This document shows, piece after piece, positions 22,001-32,238 of a DNA stretch of 64,000 nt. The stretch's first letter is position 1, and every line of letters starts with the position of its first letter. Source of the DNA: Pyrenochaeta sp. MPI-SDFR-AT-0127 (lineage: Eukaryota; Ascomycota; Dothideomycetes; Pleosporales; Cucurbitariaceae). Location of the stretch: contig JAGTJM010000049.1 in the NCBI GenBank assembly GCA_020747015.1, positions 1 through 64,000 of the forward strand. The letters are read 5' to 3'. The translations under genes and the position numbers were made by a program. Below the pieces are notes generated by a model. The model did no database searches and had not been told where the DNA came from. It saw nothing but the letters and a program-made list of their open reading frames with translations.

Positions 22001-23629
22001 CCCGGGTGTGGATGTGGAGGCAGCAGGCCATGGTGGCGACACACATGGACTCAGCAGGTTGCTGCGAGGAGCAATTTGCGGCTGGATTGCATCTTCAGCT
22101 TGTGCGCGCAGGAAGGCATACCGATATGTTCAGGGTTATTGTTCTGGCTGGTGTTTCGCGCGTAACACAGCGACGGGGGATAATAAGGTTCGCCATGAGG
22201 GCCACCTGTTCTCCCCCCCCCTTCCCTTGCCCGAGTCCCACGTCGCACCACCGCCGTCTCTCAGATGGTTGTTGTCTACATGCGTGCGTGCAGTGAATGT
22301 GCAATGCATGCCCCCCAGGCCAGGCCCCAGAGGTGGAGCGTGTCGCTGGCAATAGTTCTCCTCGAGTAATTTTTTTTGATAGTGCGCTGCGTAAATCTCG
22401 GCGTGGGCAAGTGCGAGCATGGGAGCCTGCCGAAGCCGGCAGAGACACAGAAAAAAAAGCAGGCGCGGCCGTGTCGTTGCTTAGCCTCGCCCACTGCAGC
22501 AAGCCCGCCGTCCGTCACCCAACGCTCTCACCCACCAAACTAAACCCAGGCCCTGCCTATACCAGCCTACATCATCGTTATCATTGTCACATCAGACTCC
22601 GCTGCTATTCTGGGCAGATTGGCTCCCAAAAGCCACGTCCCAGACAATCACATCATATACCCCTCTCATTAGCCTCCCAGCCCCATCCAGCGATCCATGA
22701 TCCCTGGGGCGCTCACAGACCACAGCCGCCATTTTGACCTCTCTTGTGCCTGCGGCCGGCTCTCTCCACAGTCCGAGCGCCCAGCCCTCCTTCATCCTGG
22801 TCGAGTGGCACGCACCTCGATCGAAACCTCGCACTCGCGCTGCCGAATAGAAACATGAATTTCCTGCGCTGCTCCTCGTCACCTCTCCAGTCCGTGTCTG
22901 CGCCCGCTGTCTCTGCATCAGAAGCCAATTGTCCATTCTGATTCAAGTCCCATGTACCTTGCTCCACCTAAGAGAAGTATAGTTTCCATTCCAGCCTAGC
23001 CCATCCATACTCGTCCTGCCCTCTGCACGCCTGCTGTAGCCCTTTTCTGGGTGTGCCATCATTTTACGTACAGCCTTTCCGTCTTGACTCTCAGCGGAGG
23101 GCTTGCCGCTTGCTCCCTTCTGGCTGACCCCCCCAGCGGCCTTCACACCTGGTGCGTGCTTCCTCTCCTCAGTATAACTAACCCATCAGCCCATTCTCCA
23201 CATGGTTCCCGAGGGCTTGGTCCATTGACCTCCTTGTGCATCCTCGGTCCTGTCCTGCTCGAGCACTACACAGGCAATCAGTCACGACTCTGCAAACTTC
23301 GAAACCTCACTTCTGGTCGGCCTCTAGCCTTCAACTGTTTGGCACCTTGGAGCCCCGCAGCATTCACCGACAAGAGATCGGCGTTGCTGCTACGCCAATC
23401 ATTCTTGGCTCCGCTGTACCCGCTGAGAAGCGGACCAACATCGTTCCGCCTGATCTTGACTTTGCTCGACCTGCAACACTAAGCATCTGCCCAGGTATGG
23501 CGTCCCATCTCTTACACTACCTCACTGAGCCTCTTGGTCATCGTCCTGCCACTCTTGTCATCCATACTAAATATCTTGCCAAAGATCAACATCGCCTTTC
23601 ACGTCGACCATATCTCTGCACTTGAGGCT
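19030..23629. other. Long gene-poor stretch upstream of the Zn2Cys6 regulator
   Basis: About 4.6 kb without a credible gene. Open frames are numerous on both strands, especially in the GC-rich part around 21.1-22.9 kb, but they overlap each other and show no motifs, signal peptides or splice-linked continuation. A run of nine C lies at 22213-22221. From about 22.5 kb the plus strand is pyrimidine-rich, as expected for a long promoter/leader of the regulator at 23630. The stretch may also hold noncoding RNA or decayed sequence, which cannot be judged by eye. Confidence 0.45.
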
Positions 23630-26600
23630 ATGGCGAACGCTCAGTCTGCTTCAGAATCAGGCGTCACCGGTGACATCTCACCAACTGGTGGGACTGGATC
23701 TTCGGCAAACCCCAAGATGAGGAAGAGGACCAAGACTGGCTGCCTCACTTGCCGCAAACGTCGCATAAAGTGCGGTGAGGAGCGCCCTACCTGCGGCAAC
23801 TGCATCAAGTCCAAACGGCAATGCGAGGGCTACAACCAACGAGTTGTCTTCAAGCCCCCAATTGGAGACTGGCCAAATCATCCAGGAGTTGTCAGCACCA
23901 TACAGTATCACACTTCAATGCTACCTGGCACCCGAAATCAGCCCTATCGAGCACCTCAGCCAAGCACACAGGCACAGGACAGCACGCTTACTTCAATCCA
24001 ACCCCGACCGCTTAACAACTACGATTTTTCAAGTGTTGATCCCACTCCCGGCGTTGGCTCATCTAATGTCCACCAAGGTCTCGTAGGAGGTAGCCACGGG
24101 TATACGCACGACCCAAGCTACCATCAGCCTCTACAGTCGCCCCTGCATCAACAACCATTGCATTCACCTCATCACCAAGCACACATCTCAACAAGCACCG
24201 CATCTTACTTCCCTCAGCCTTCGCCAGTTCATGCAAGCCCTTCGGCAAGGTTCAACCATGACGCCAACGTTACTTACCAAGGGACTCTACCGTATACTCA
24301 AGGTCAAGCTTACCCACCGGTTTCCGTCGCATACGACAACCACCTTGATACAAAGCCGACCGTCTCCCAGAGTGTACCACAACAGCCCCTCTATCAGCAG
24401 TCGTACCAGTCGAGTACCCAGCCAGAAGTCGAGAGAAGTTATCATTCACAAAGTGTGTCTCCACGGAGTGACCAGTACCCTCAGTACCCGGATACACGAC
24501 CAACACCACAGCGATATAACAGTCAACCACAAGTTCCCCTTCACCAACTGCGAAATGGCTCTGTGGATATGAGCCAAGCAGGATCTTACAGTAATTCTGC
24601 AGCCGTTTCTCATGCTGACTTTAGCCATTCAAGCTATCAACCTGTCCAGATACCCCTTCATGATATGACTTCGGATGTAAAATATATGCCACAGCCTGTT
24701 CTCGGTATGTCTCGTGTCTAGTTACATACCTCGTATACCCCAATGACTATTATTATCTTCTTTCTCGTGTCCAGTCTTTAAAGACGTCGGCTCCTCATCA
24801 ATCCTCGTGCATGCCCCTTGTCATAAATGTCGTCCAGACGCAATATCATGACTTCATATCTCATCCCACTCAGAAAAGCAACGTGGTGGCGTCACTAGCG
24901 CGCTGTAGTCTACGAATTGACAGCTGACTGTATCCATCTTTTTAGAGCAACCCATCGCTGTGTCACAAGCGCAACAGAGCCAACCGCAACTTCTCTTGAG
25001 GGGATTTGGCGGTGACGACCATGTCAGTCCTACACAAGTCCTTGACGAGGCCGCAGTCGAAAACGAAGACGACGACTACTGGGATGTACACTCCGACGAA
25101 GAGATGGTCGACATCGATACTGGAAACGACGAGGACGCACTGCTTGCGAGCAATGAGTTTAATAACATTCGACGCATACACCTCGAAAACTTCAACGAGC
25201 TCGGGATTCGGCGATACGACGCTTTTCTCTACGATGGCTTGTTGTCACATTACAGGCCAGAGTACGCTGCAAGTCCTTTGAGGAACCCCAAGACGGCCCG
25301 TGTCTTCGCCCATTACATTCATGTGGTAAGTTCTACACGGTGACGTGATTCTTGTGATTGGAAGCCGGTAACGTGCGAGGAGGAGCTATGCGAGTCTCGC
25401 TGCCGCCTGCTACCTTCTGCCATCTATTTTGCTCTGCAATTCTCAGACAGTTGCTAACTCCTCAACCAGACAGGGCCAACCTTATCAATCTATGAACGAA
25501 ACCCTAGAAACTCGACCTTGATCTTTGAAGGAGCGACACCTCCAGCTCAACAAGACATATGGACATATCTTCTCCCTCTCAGGGCCCTCAACCATCAAGG
25601 GCTACTGCATGCCATGTTGGCGCTTGCAAGTTTACACATTGCACGCTTACAGGGTGCTTCCGTCACACCCTCATACAAGCACTATGCATATTCGCTGAAG
25701 CGCCTTGTTCGCTCCCTCGGCCATCCAAAAAAGCGTCTTTCAATACCTACATTGGCCACGTCGATTCTGCTAGCTTACTACGAAGTGTGGACAGCTGAAC
25801 ACACCAAATGGTCAACACATCTCGTCGGGGCAGCACGACTCATCACCGAACTTGACTTCCGCTCACTCACTCGTGAGGCTCGTCGTCTGAAGGCTGCAGA
25901 GACAGCCCAAGAGCAACAGTTTCCGTATCAAAACCCCGAGATGCTCATTGACCAGAGGCAGTTTGAACAGAGATTGAGAGACAGTACCATGATGCCAGAC
26001 GAAGGTTTGGTCAGCACAATAGTTGGCAAGAAGGTCAGCTACGACGACTTCGGGTCCGTGTTTGAGGATTATGGTGCGAGGGACGAGGTTAAACCAAATC
26101 TTTCGGCAAACTTGGATTTGAGGAGCTATGAGACTTTCCAAGATCTGTATTGGGCATACGCTCGACAAGACAGTTACCAGAGCATTGTGAGCGGGAATCC
26201 ACTAATGTGAGTACCTCTTCGACCACGCTAGACGTGACAACCACTGGCTAATATGTGACTAGAAATGGTTACCGCAAATGGTCCGACTGCCCTCCTCGAG
26301 CACCTCTTGGTCGCGCCGATGCGCTCTATGGCTCCCACGACCATATAATCCTTCTAATCGGCCGGATAGCAGACTTCACTGTGCGCGACCGTGAACGTAA
26401 GCGACGACAAGTGGAGGCAGATGGCGCTTGGAGACCAAGACCTGGCATGCCCGGCTTTGGAAATATGGGGCCTCCGCCCCCTATGGGACCAGGCCAGAAC
26501 AGCCAGCCCCCAACGCCTACCACGCCAATGGGCCCGCCACCTCATATGCAAGGTCCGCCACCAGGTTGGACAGGGCCACCTCCGCCAGGCTGGAAAGGGC

Positions 26601-27772
26601 CACCTCCACCAGGCTTCGGCCCACCACAAGGACCACCTATGGGACCACCTACACCTGGTTCGGCACCTCACTCTCAGGGACAGAGTCCCAAAGGAGGTCC
26701 ACCGCCATCTGCCATGCCAACCTTTTACGGCATGACTCCTTCCCTACCTCCCGCACCACTACCTCCTAGCTATGAGAATCCAAACTATGAACGCTCTCCA
26801 CCCACGCCAAACATGCCTCACCCCCGGTTCGCAGACTTACCTACCGCGTACGAAACCGCACTTGCAGAATGGAATAGCATATCTGCCGCCCATGCAACTG
26901 TTGCCCAGATCCTAGCTAGCACAGATTCTTTCGCGCCACTCCCTACAGAAATGTATCCGCCAGCACCAGGAGGCCATGGTACCAATATGACACCATTTGG
27001 TCCGGCCCTTGTGCATAGAAGCTTTGATATTAGTGTGTTATGGACTCTACTACATCTCGCCAAAATTATCCTACTGCGGTCGCACCCTGCAATGCCACCG
27101 GCAGCACAAATGGCAGCAGGTATATGTGCACCGGCAACTCAACCATATGCCACACTCATTGGGCGTATAACATCCGGCATGCAGATTCCCATGGGTGACG
27201 ACTTGTCCCCGTTCCTGGGAGCTGTGCTCACTGAAACGACGATGCCTCTGTTCTTCGCAGGCGTTCAGTTCCAGGACCCAGTCCAACGCGACTGGCTTGT
27301 CACACGACTACTTGAGGTTGATCGTCGCACAGGCTGGGCATCTGCTGGTATTATTGCACGTGGCTGCGAGACGAGTTGGGAGAGAGCAGCAAGTATGGGC
27401 CGTGGACCACCGTACAGTCGTCGTACGCGGAGATTAGGAGAGGAGGGACCACTTTTACTTGATAGGATTGCTCCTGACGGACCCCAAAATTGGAGGGATA
27501 AAGACGGGAATGCTTTTGGAAAGGGGGGCCGCAATGCTGCTCAGCAAAGTTCGGGCCCAGGAAGATCGGCTGGCGGAGGTCATTCAGGTAGTCGCCTAAG
27601 TGGAGATGATTCAGGGAAAAGAGGTTCAAATGCAGGGATGCAAGATGGTGGTGAGAGACTAACGGAAGGAGATATGCGGTTTGTAGTAAAGAGTAGGGTA
27701 GAGCCGTGGGCACAGAATCTTTTAGGTACGGAGGAAGAGCTGAGAATTGGCATGGAAAGAGTTGGTATCTAG
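23630..27772 (+). CDS. Zn2Cys6 fungal transcription factor with Pro/Gly-rich C-terminal insert
   Basis: Nuclear DNA-binding regulator of the Gal4-type binuclear cluster class. Exons 23630-24704, 24946-25325, 25470-26206 and 26263-27772 encode 1233 residues; introns are 241, 144 and 56 nt, all GT-AG. Residues 38-65 hold C-x2-C-x6-C-x6-C-x2-C-x6-C (C38, C41, C48, C55, C58, C65), preceded by basic RKRTK. A long Gln/Pro/His/Ser-rich linker follows, an acidic patch near residue 400, then a fungal-specific regulatory region (HVTGPTLSIYE, WTYLLPLRALNHQGLLHAML, LVGAARLI). A Pro/Gly-rich low-complexity block (about 780-880) interrupts the C-terminal half. The target genes are unknown. The start ATG 23630 is preferred over an in-frame codon at 23534 because the leader-like extension is hydrophobic and unlike the family. 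Confidence 0.88.
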
Positions 27773-29089
27773 GGGAGGGATCAGAAGATGATCAGAAGAG
27801 CCTCCGGTGGGGGAATTGGAACTTCAATACCGTACGCGTTCAACCGGATTTCCATATCGTAGCGTGGCAGTGGGCCGAGTCCAACGAGGGTGAGGAAAAT
27901 TCGGCAGAGCTGGAATGACTATCGAACGACACCACCAGAAAAATGAACAATCTGATACTACAGTACGATATGCTCTCTATCGATCAGGATGCAGTATTAA
28001 AAAAAACATACCACGACATTAGACACGCCCATCGGCAGCCTATACCCAGCAAATCAAAACGAAGCATCCCGAACTACAGACGAATATACTTGGACTCAAC
28101 TCAGGCTCACCCAAACGACCAAATGACAGGCAGATTCTCACACTGTGTCCCTTCAATCCGAGTGACACCGACAGTAAAACGCATTCATAAAAGGGAGACA
28201 TACCATCCATCAATTACCAGTACCCACGCATCCACATTTCGCTATCGGCACATGCAACCGCCACGTTATTCAATGTCTTCGTTGTTCAACACATGATACC
28301 CCACGCAAAAAGCGTTCCAAGCGATCGATTGCCAGCATAGAACGAGCATTGGGCGGCCTTGTTTTGAGTCTTTATTTTCAACATACCCAGCATCGTTTAC
28401 CCGCCCGTATAGTGATACAACATATAGCTACAAAAGCCTTAATGTGGACTTTGTCACGAAGAAAAACTTTAGATTCAGCAACTAGCTATGGAGAAGAAAG
28501 GTGTGTCAGTATATCGATCTAGCGTCGATGCCAGGGTCGTGGACTGCAGATGTAAATAGCGCTATTATACTTGATCTAGAAGACAGTGGATTGTATATAT
28601 ATCTCAACATGATTGCTAAGGTGATGTAAATGTAACTTCAGCAAATAGTCTATGTCAACGAGAAAGGTATAAGAGTAGGTTGGCTGAGCATGAAATCCGG
28701 CCCTTCTGCTCTTGAGTCGCGAGAAAAGCGAGCGTACATTGAAATGTTGACATGTCGACCAAGAAAATTAGAAGCTGTGACGTCTATCGAGTTTGATTTT
28801 GTGTTTCAATGAATTATGCTAGCATCGCTTGCTCAATCCGTTCGCTCATTCAGCGGCGCTAAAATTTTCTCCATGAAAAAAAAAACATGTAGCAGGGTTC
28901 GTGTTTGTGTGAAAAGATGCTCCAAACGCCGCCCCATTAAACGTTGTCGGATAGTGTGATCATGCAACTCAGATCCAGGAAATACACCAGCAAAGCAAAG
29001 ATATCGTACGACTCCATGACGCCATCTCCAAATGAAAATCCCTCGCTGCCTCGTACTTTGCTCTTGGGCGGTGGGGAAACTTTGGCCAT
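27773..29089. other. Convergent spacer, no gene seen
   Basis: 1.3 kb between the 3' ends of the regulator and ROT1. A frame at 27943-28296 (+) and one at 28833-29150 (-) show no features. The sequence is AT-rich compared with the coding regions and is probably UTRs plus spacer. Confidence 0.5.
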
Positions 29090-30044
29090 CTAGAAGAAAA
29101 AGTATAGCACGCTTCCTCCTGCTGTCAAGAACACGCCAAACCACCACCACTGATCTGCACGGACAGCGCCAGGCGTCCTCTTGTACACCACCTCGTGGTT
29201 CAAGGGTAAGTCACCACGCTTGACCTTACCCGCGCTCGCTGTTTGGGTTGTGAGCGGGTTCAGTGTGGTAGTGGGAAGCATCTTTGGTGGAGACATGGCG
29301 AGGTAGAGGGGCATCAAGGGAGAGCCGTCGAACTTGTAGAGGTTGAGGCGCGGAATCTTGTGATATGGGTCGGTATAGACTTCGTAGCGCTATCGAAGTA
29401 CATGTCAGTTTTGTTGTTGTATTTGATGACAATCGTGCTAGGCAACATACCTCAAATAGCTCACTTGTATTATATCGTGTGTAGATGGCGTTCTTGAAGG
29501 AACAAGGATCTGAGTATAATTGCCTTCCATCAACTTTGATCGGATCGAGCGTGAGGGAGCCATTGTCGAGCTTCTGGAAACTACCGTGTTGCCATTGAAT
29601 AATGCCTTTGGGGCATTTTGGGTCTTGTGCTGTTTTTGTTGTCAGCTTTGCACCGCGATCTCGCTGTCTCTCTCTTCTACTATGGGTTGCAGCCTTCGAC
29701 TGGCGGGTTTAAGGTGCATTGATGAAGTAGAAATGTGGCTGACGTACGATTTGCGATAGCACGATAGTATGCCTCCTCGAAGAAACCGTCTGCAGTGAAG
29801 GAATAACTGATTCCTGTGTGTTTTGGTTCGGTGAACTTCTCGTTGACGGGATCGTAGAAGTCCTGTCGGAATAATTAGCCTGGAATCGCCATTTTCAACG
29901 GCGTTGTGGAATGCGTACAGGGCCTGTCATGGTTGAGTTTGCCTTGCTGTTCCATGTGCCAACTATGTCTGTGGGGAGGATCTGCGCCTGCGCATGCAAG
30001 ATTGCGACTCCTGAGAGCAGCAGCGCTGCTATCTGCGATACCAT
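29090..30044 (-). CDS. ROT1: ROT1-type ER protein-folding factor
   Basis: Essential ER-membrane chaperone-like protein needed for protein folding and cell-wall beta-1,6-glucan in yeast. Exons 30044-29919, 29862-29748, 29629-29451 and 29389-29090 encode 239 residues. Introns are 29918-29863, 29747-29630 and 29450-29390. Residues 1-20 are a signal peptide. Then come DIVGTWNSKAN, TGPDFYDPVNEKF, GISYSFTADGFFEEAYYRAI, CPKGIIQWQHG, and VDGRQLYSDPC, the family's conserved string. The C-terminus WWWFGVFLTAGGSVLYFFF is the single membrane anchor. Divergent from the 5-formyl-THF cyclo-ligase gene. Confidence 0.95.
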
Positions 30045-30496
30045 TGTTGTGAATGCGATGATGTGGGACTGAGCGAGTGTGGGCGGCTGGTAGATTATGT
30101 GCGAGTGCGCAAAAGAGTGCAGGCGTGGGTGTGTGGTGGTGGTGTGTGGTGCGCAGTGTGGTGTTGAGGAGAATGCTGTTGAAGTTGGACTCTCGACGCC
30201 TCCTTGGAAGGAACGAACAGGGATTATGCGGCTAACTGCAGATCCGCGGCGCCAACCATAGCCTTCATCGGCCGCGCTTGCGTTGCCATCTTTTCATTCT
30301 TCGCACTGTTCGTATTCACTTATCGATAGTGAGACATGAGCTGACACGGGGGCCTAGTGAACATCTCCACGCTGCATGCACATGTTCCGATTCTACATCA
30401 ATTGAGGTGTTGTAGTTGTACAAGTGTTGCACCAGCGGCAACTACTATCCGTGAAACACGGTTGAGCTCGAGCAGAAACGTGCGGAAACGTGCGGG
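30045..30496. promoter_or_regulatory. Shared divergent promoter, ROT1 / 5-formyl-THF cyclo-ligase
   Basis: 452 bp between the two start codons with no gene. The ROT1 side has GT-rich sequence (GTGTGTGGTGGTGGTG near 30130-30150). No specific factor site can be claimed. Confidence 0.45.
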
Positions 30497-31290
30497 ATGG
30501 CGGGGTCACTGGCAGCTGTTAAGAAGGAAATGCGAAAGAGAATTCGCCATGTGTTAAAGGAGCTTCCCGAAGCTGTTGCTGCTTCTCAAAGTGCGGGTTC
30601 TAATCATTGGCCGTCATGCCAGGCTGACATCACTCAGCGTCCAATGCCACAAAGACGCTGTTATCCATGCCAGAGTACAAGGCTGCACAGAGAATAAGCG
30701 TCTATTTGTCTATGCCCACAGGCGAGATCAATACATCCAACATTGTACGCGATGCCCTGAGCCAGGGCAAGAAGGTCTTCATACCCTACACATACAACTT
30801 GCAAACCCCCGACAAAGGACAGCCAAAGTCCGTAATGGACATGGTTGAACTGCGATCAATGGATGACTTTGAGTGTCTCCAGCCAGACAAATGGGGCATC
30901 CCAACACCGACTGGAGACTCCATAGCATCACGTGCGAATTGTTTTGGTGGGACAGGCATCACGAAAGCCCAAGTAGAAGGCGTAGACACAGGCCTCGACT
31001 TGATAGTCATGCCGGGCATGGCTTTTGACTCTCAATTTGGTCGACTGGGACACGGCAAGGGCTTCTATGACTACTTCCTGACTCGATGTCACCAAGCGTC
31101 GCGCATGCCTTTTCGCGGTAAGAACTACTGATATTCTGTACGTGGAGGGCTAACTAACCACATCGTAGTCGGTCTCGCGCTGACCGAGCAATTCCTCCCT
31201 CCCAATGAGTCGGTTCCTATGGACTCGTCCGATTATCGCCTAGACGCCTTGATAACCGGTGACGGTGAGCTCCGCCGCGCAAAAGCCTAA
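30497..31290 (+). CDS. FAU1: 5-formyltetrahydrofolate cyclo-ligase (MTHFS)
   Basis: ATP-dependent conversion of 5-formyl-THF to 5,10-methenyl-THF, which returns the stored folate to one-carbon metabolism. Exons 30497-30590, 30638-31117 and 31169-31290 encode 231 residues. Introns 30591-30637 and 31118-31168 have GCTGAC and CTAAC branch sites. An N-terminal basic helix (KKEMRKRIRHVL) matches the family start, RISVYLSMPTGEINTS and GKKVFIPY the central part, and the signature VMPGMAFDSQFGRLGHGKGF is present with GYDRLG-type residues (G-R-L-G-H-G-K-G-F-Y-D). The last exon ends with LDALITGDG. No targeting peptide, so cytosolic. The second folate enzyme in the window. Confidence 0.94.
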
Positions 31291-31435
31291 TGTGCTTCAA
31301 TCTTTGTCTGTCTCCCAATATTTCCTAGCGAAATAGCGTTGTGAATCCACCCAAGTCCACAATAAATGTCTGTCATGTTGAACGCATAAATCAACAGTTG
31401 TTGGGGATGGCCGCTGGAGTGGAGGGCTGTTGTGC

Positions 31436-31874
31436 CTATTGTAATTGCTGAATGAGAGAGATGTTGTCGCCCTTGAGCAGAATCTGGCCAATCTTGCGCC
31501 TCTCCTCTGGTGCGTTATTCTTTGCCAGAGTGACTTCCACGGCTTCGTCAATGACGAGGTTCATGAATTCGTCAAAGCCCTGCGAACTCGTTAATACTCC
31601 CGACAGCAATGAATACGGGGTGCTCGTACCCTCAGCTTTCCTTCGATGCGCAGTCCCAAGTTCTCGTATAGCCATACAGATATCGTAGCTCGCGATTGCA
31701 GGAGCTTGAAGATGAAGTTGATTGGGGGAAGGAGCACTGCAGATAGTCAGTATCGTGAATCTCGAGTATATGCACACAAAATGTGGTATACCTTTTCCTC
31801 CACCGCGGCCTGCGACAAGTCAGTGGACAGCTTTCTATAGAGACACATGGATACTAACCTCCACGTCCAGTCAT
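31436..31874 (-). CDS. SME1: Small nuclear ribonucleoprotein Sm E
   Basis: One of seven Sm proteins forming the ring on U1, U2, U4 and U5 snRNAs, required for pre-mRNA splicing in the nucleus. Exons 31874-31859, 31809-31792, 31736-31630 and 31579-31436 encode 94 residues, the normal length. Introns are 49, 55 and 50 nt. After splicing the protein reads a Gly/Arg start, then LLPPINFIFKLLQ, ISVWLYENLGLRIEGKLRGFDEFMNLVIDEAVEV (Sm1 motif) and GQILLKGDNISLIQ (Sm2 motif). The first two exons are just 16 and 18 nt. Unspliced frames over this locus look like unrelated small proteins, which are artefacts. Confidence 0.95.
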
Positions 31875-32238
31875 TGTGAGGTCCCGGGCAAGTTATTGAA
31901 GATTTGAGTGTGTTTGTAAAGTCGACGGGGGTTGTTGGAGTGGGCGGGTTGTTGACGGTAAAGCTGTAGTCTCCTTCGCCGAACATTTTGGGCCTGACAA
32001 TTGTCTTGGCGCGGGGATCAGTTTGTCTCTATGCGACCGAAGGCAACTTCTCCACACCACCAAACAACCTTCCTCACCCAGCGCCCTCGGTACCCAACAC
32101 CTTAGTATTTATTTGCTCTTACCTGAGCCTCACCCTTCAGTACATGCACGGCACAGGATAGACACCCCCGCCGTCACCTCCCCCTCCGAGCAGCACCCGC
32201 TTTCCTTCCCCCCACCACCTGCCCGGAATACCTTCAAG
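31875..32238. promoter_or_regulatory. Shared divergent promoter, Sm E / Mtr10-type importin
   Basis: 364 bp between start codons. The importin-proximal part (about 32130-32235) is C/CT-rich, typical of a fungal leader. No defined element is visible. Confidence 0.45.

Noticed and set aside
21100..22900. Many overlapping open frames on both strands (for example 21894-22355, 22095-22502, 22136-22420)
   Set aside because: GC-rich sequence makes long chance frames. They overlap on opposite strands, have no motifs, and no splice-linked continuation.
7679..31290. Folate gene cluster (HPPK-DHPS plus 5-formyl-THF cyclo-ligase)
   Set aside because: The two genes are about 21 kb apart with unrelated genes between them, so this is coincidence rather than a cluster.
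31747..31986. Minus-strand frame covering the start of Sm E
   Set aside because: It reads through the Sm E introns; splicing gives the correct Sm E N-terminus, so this is unspliced noise.
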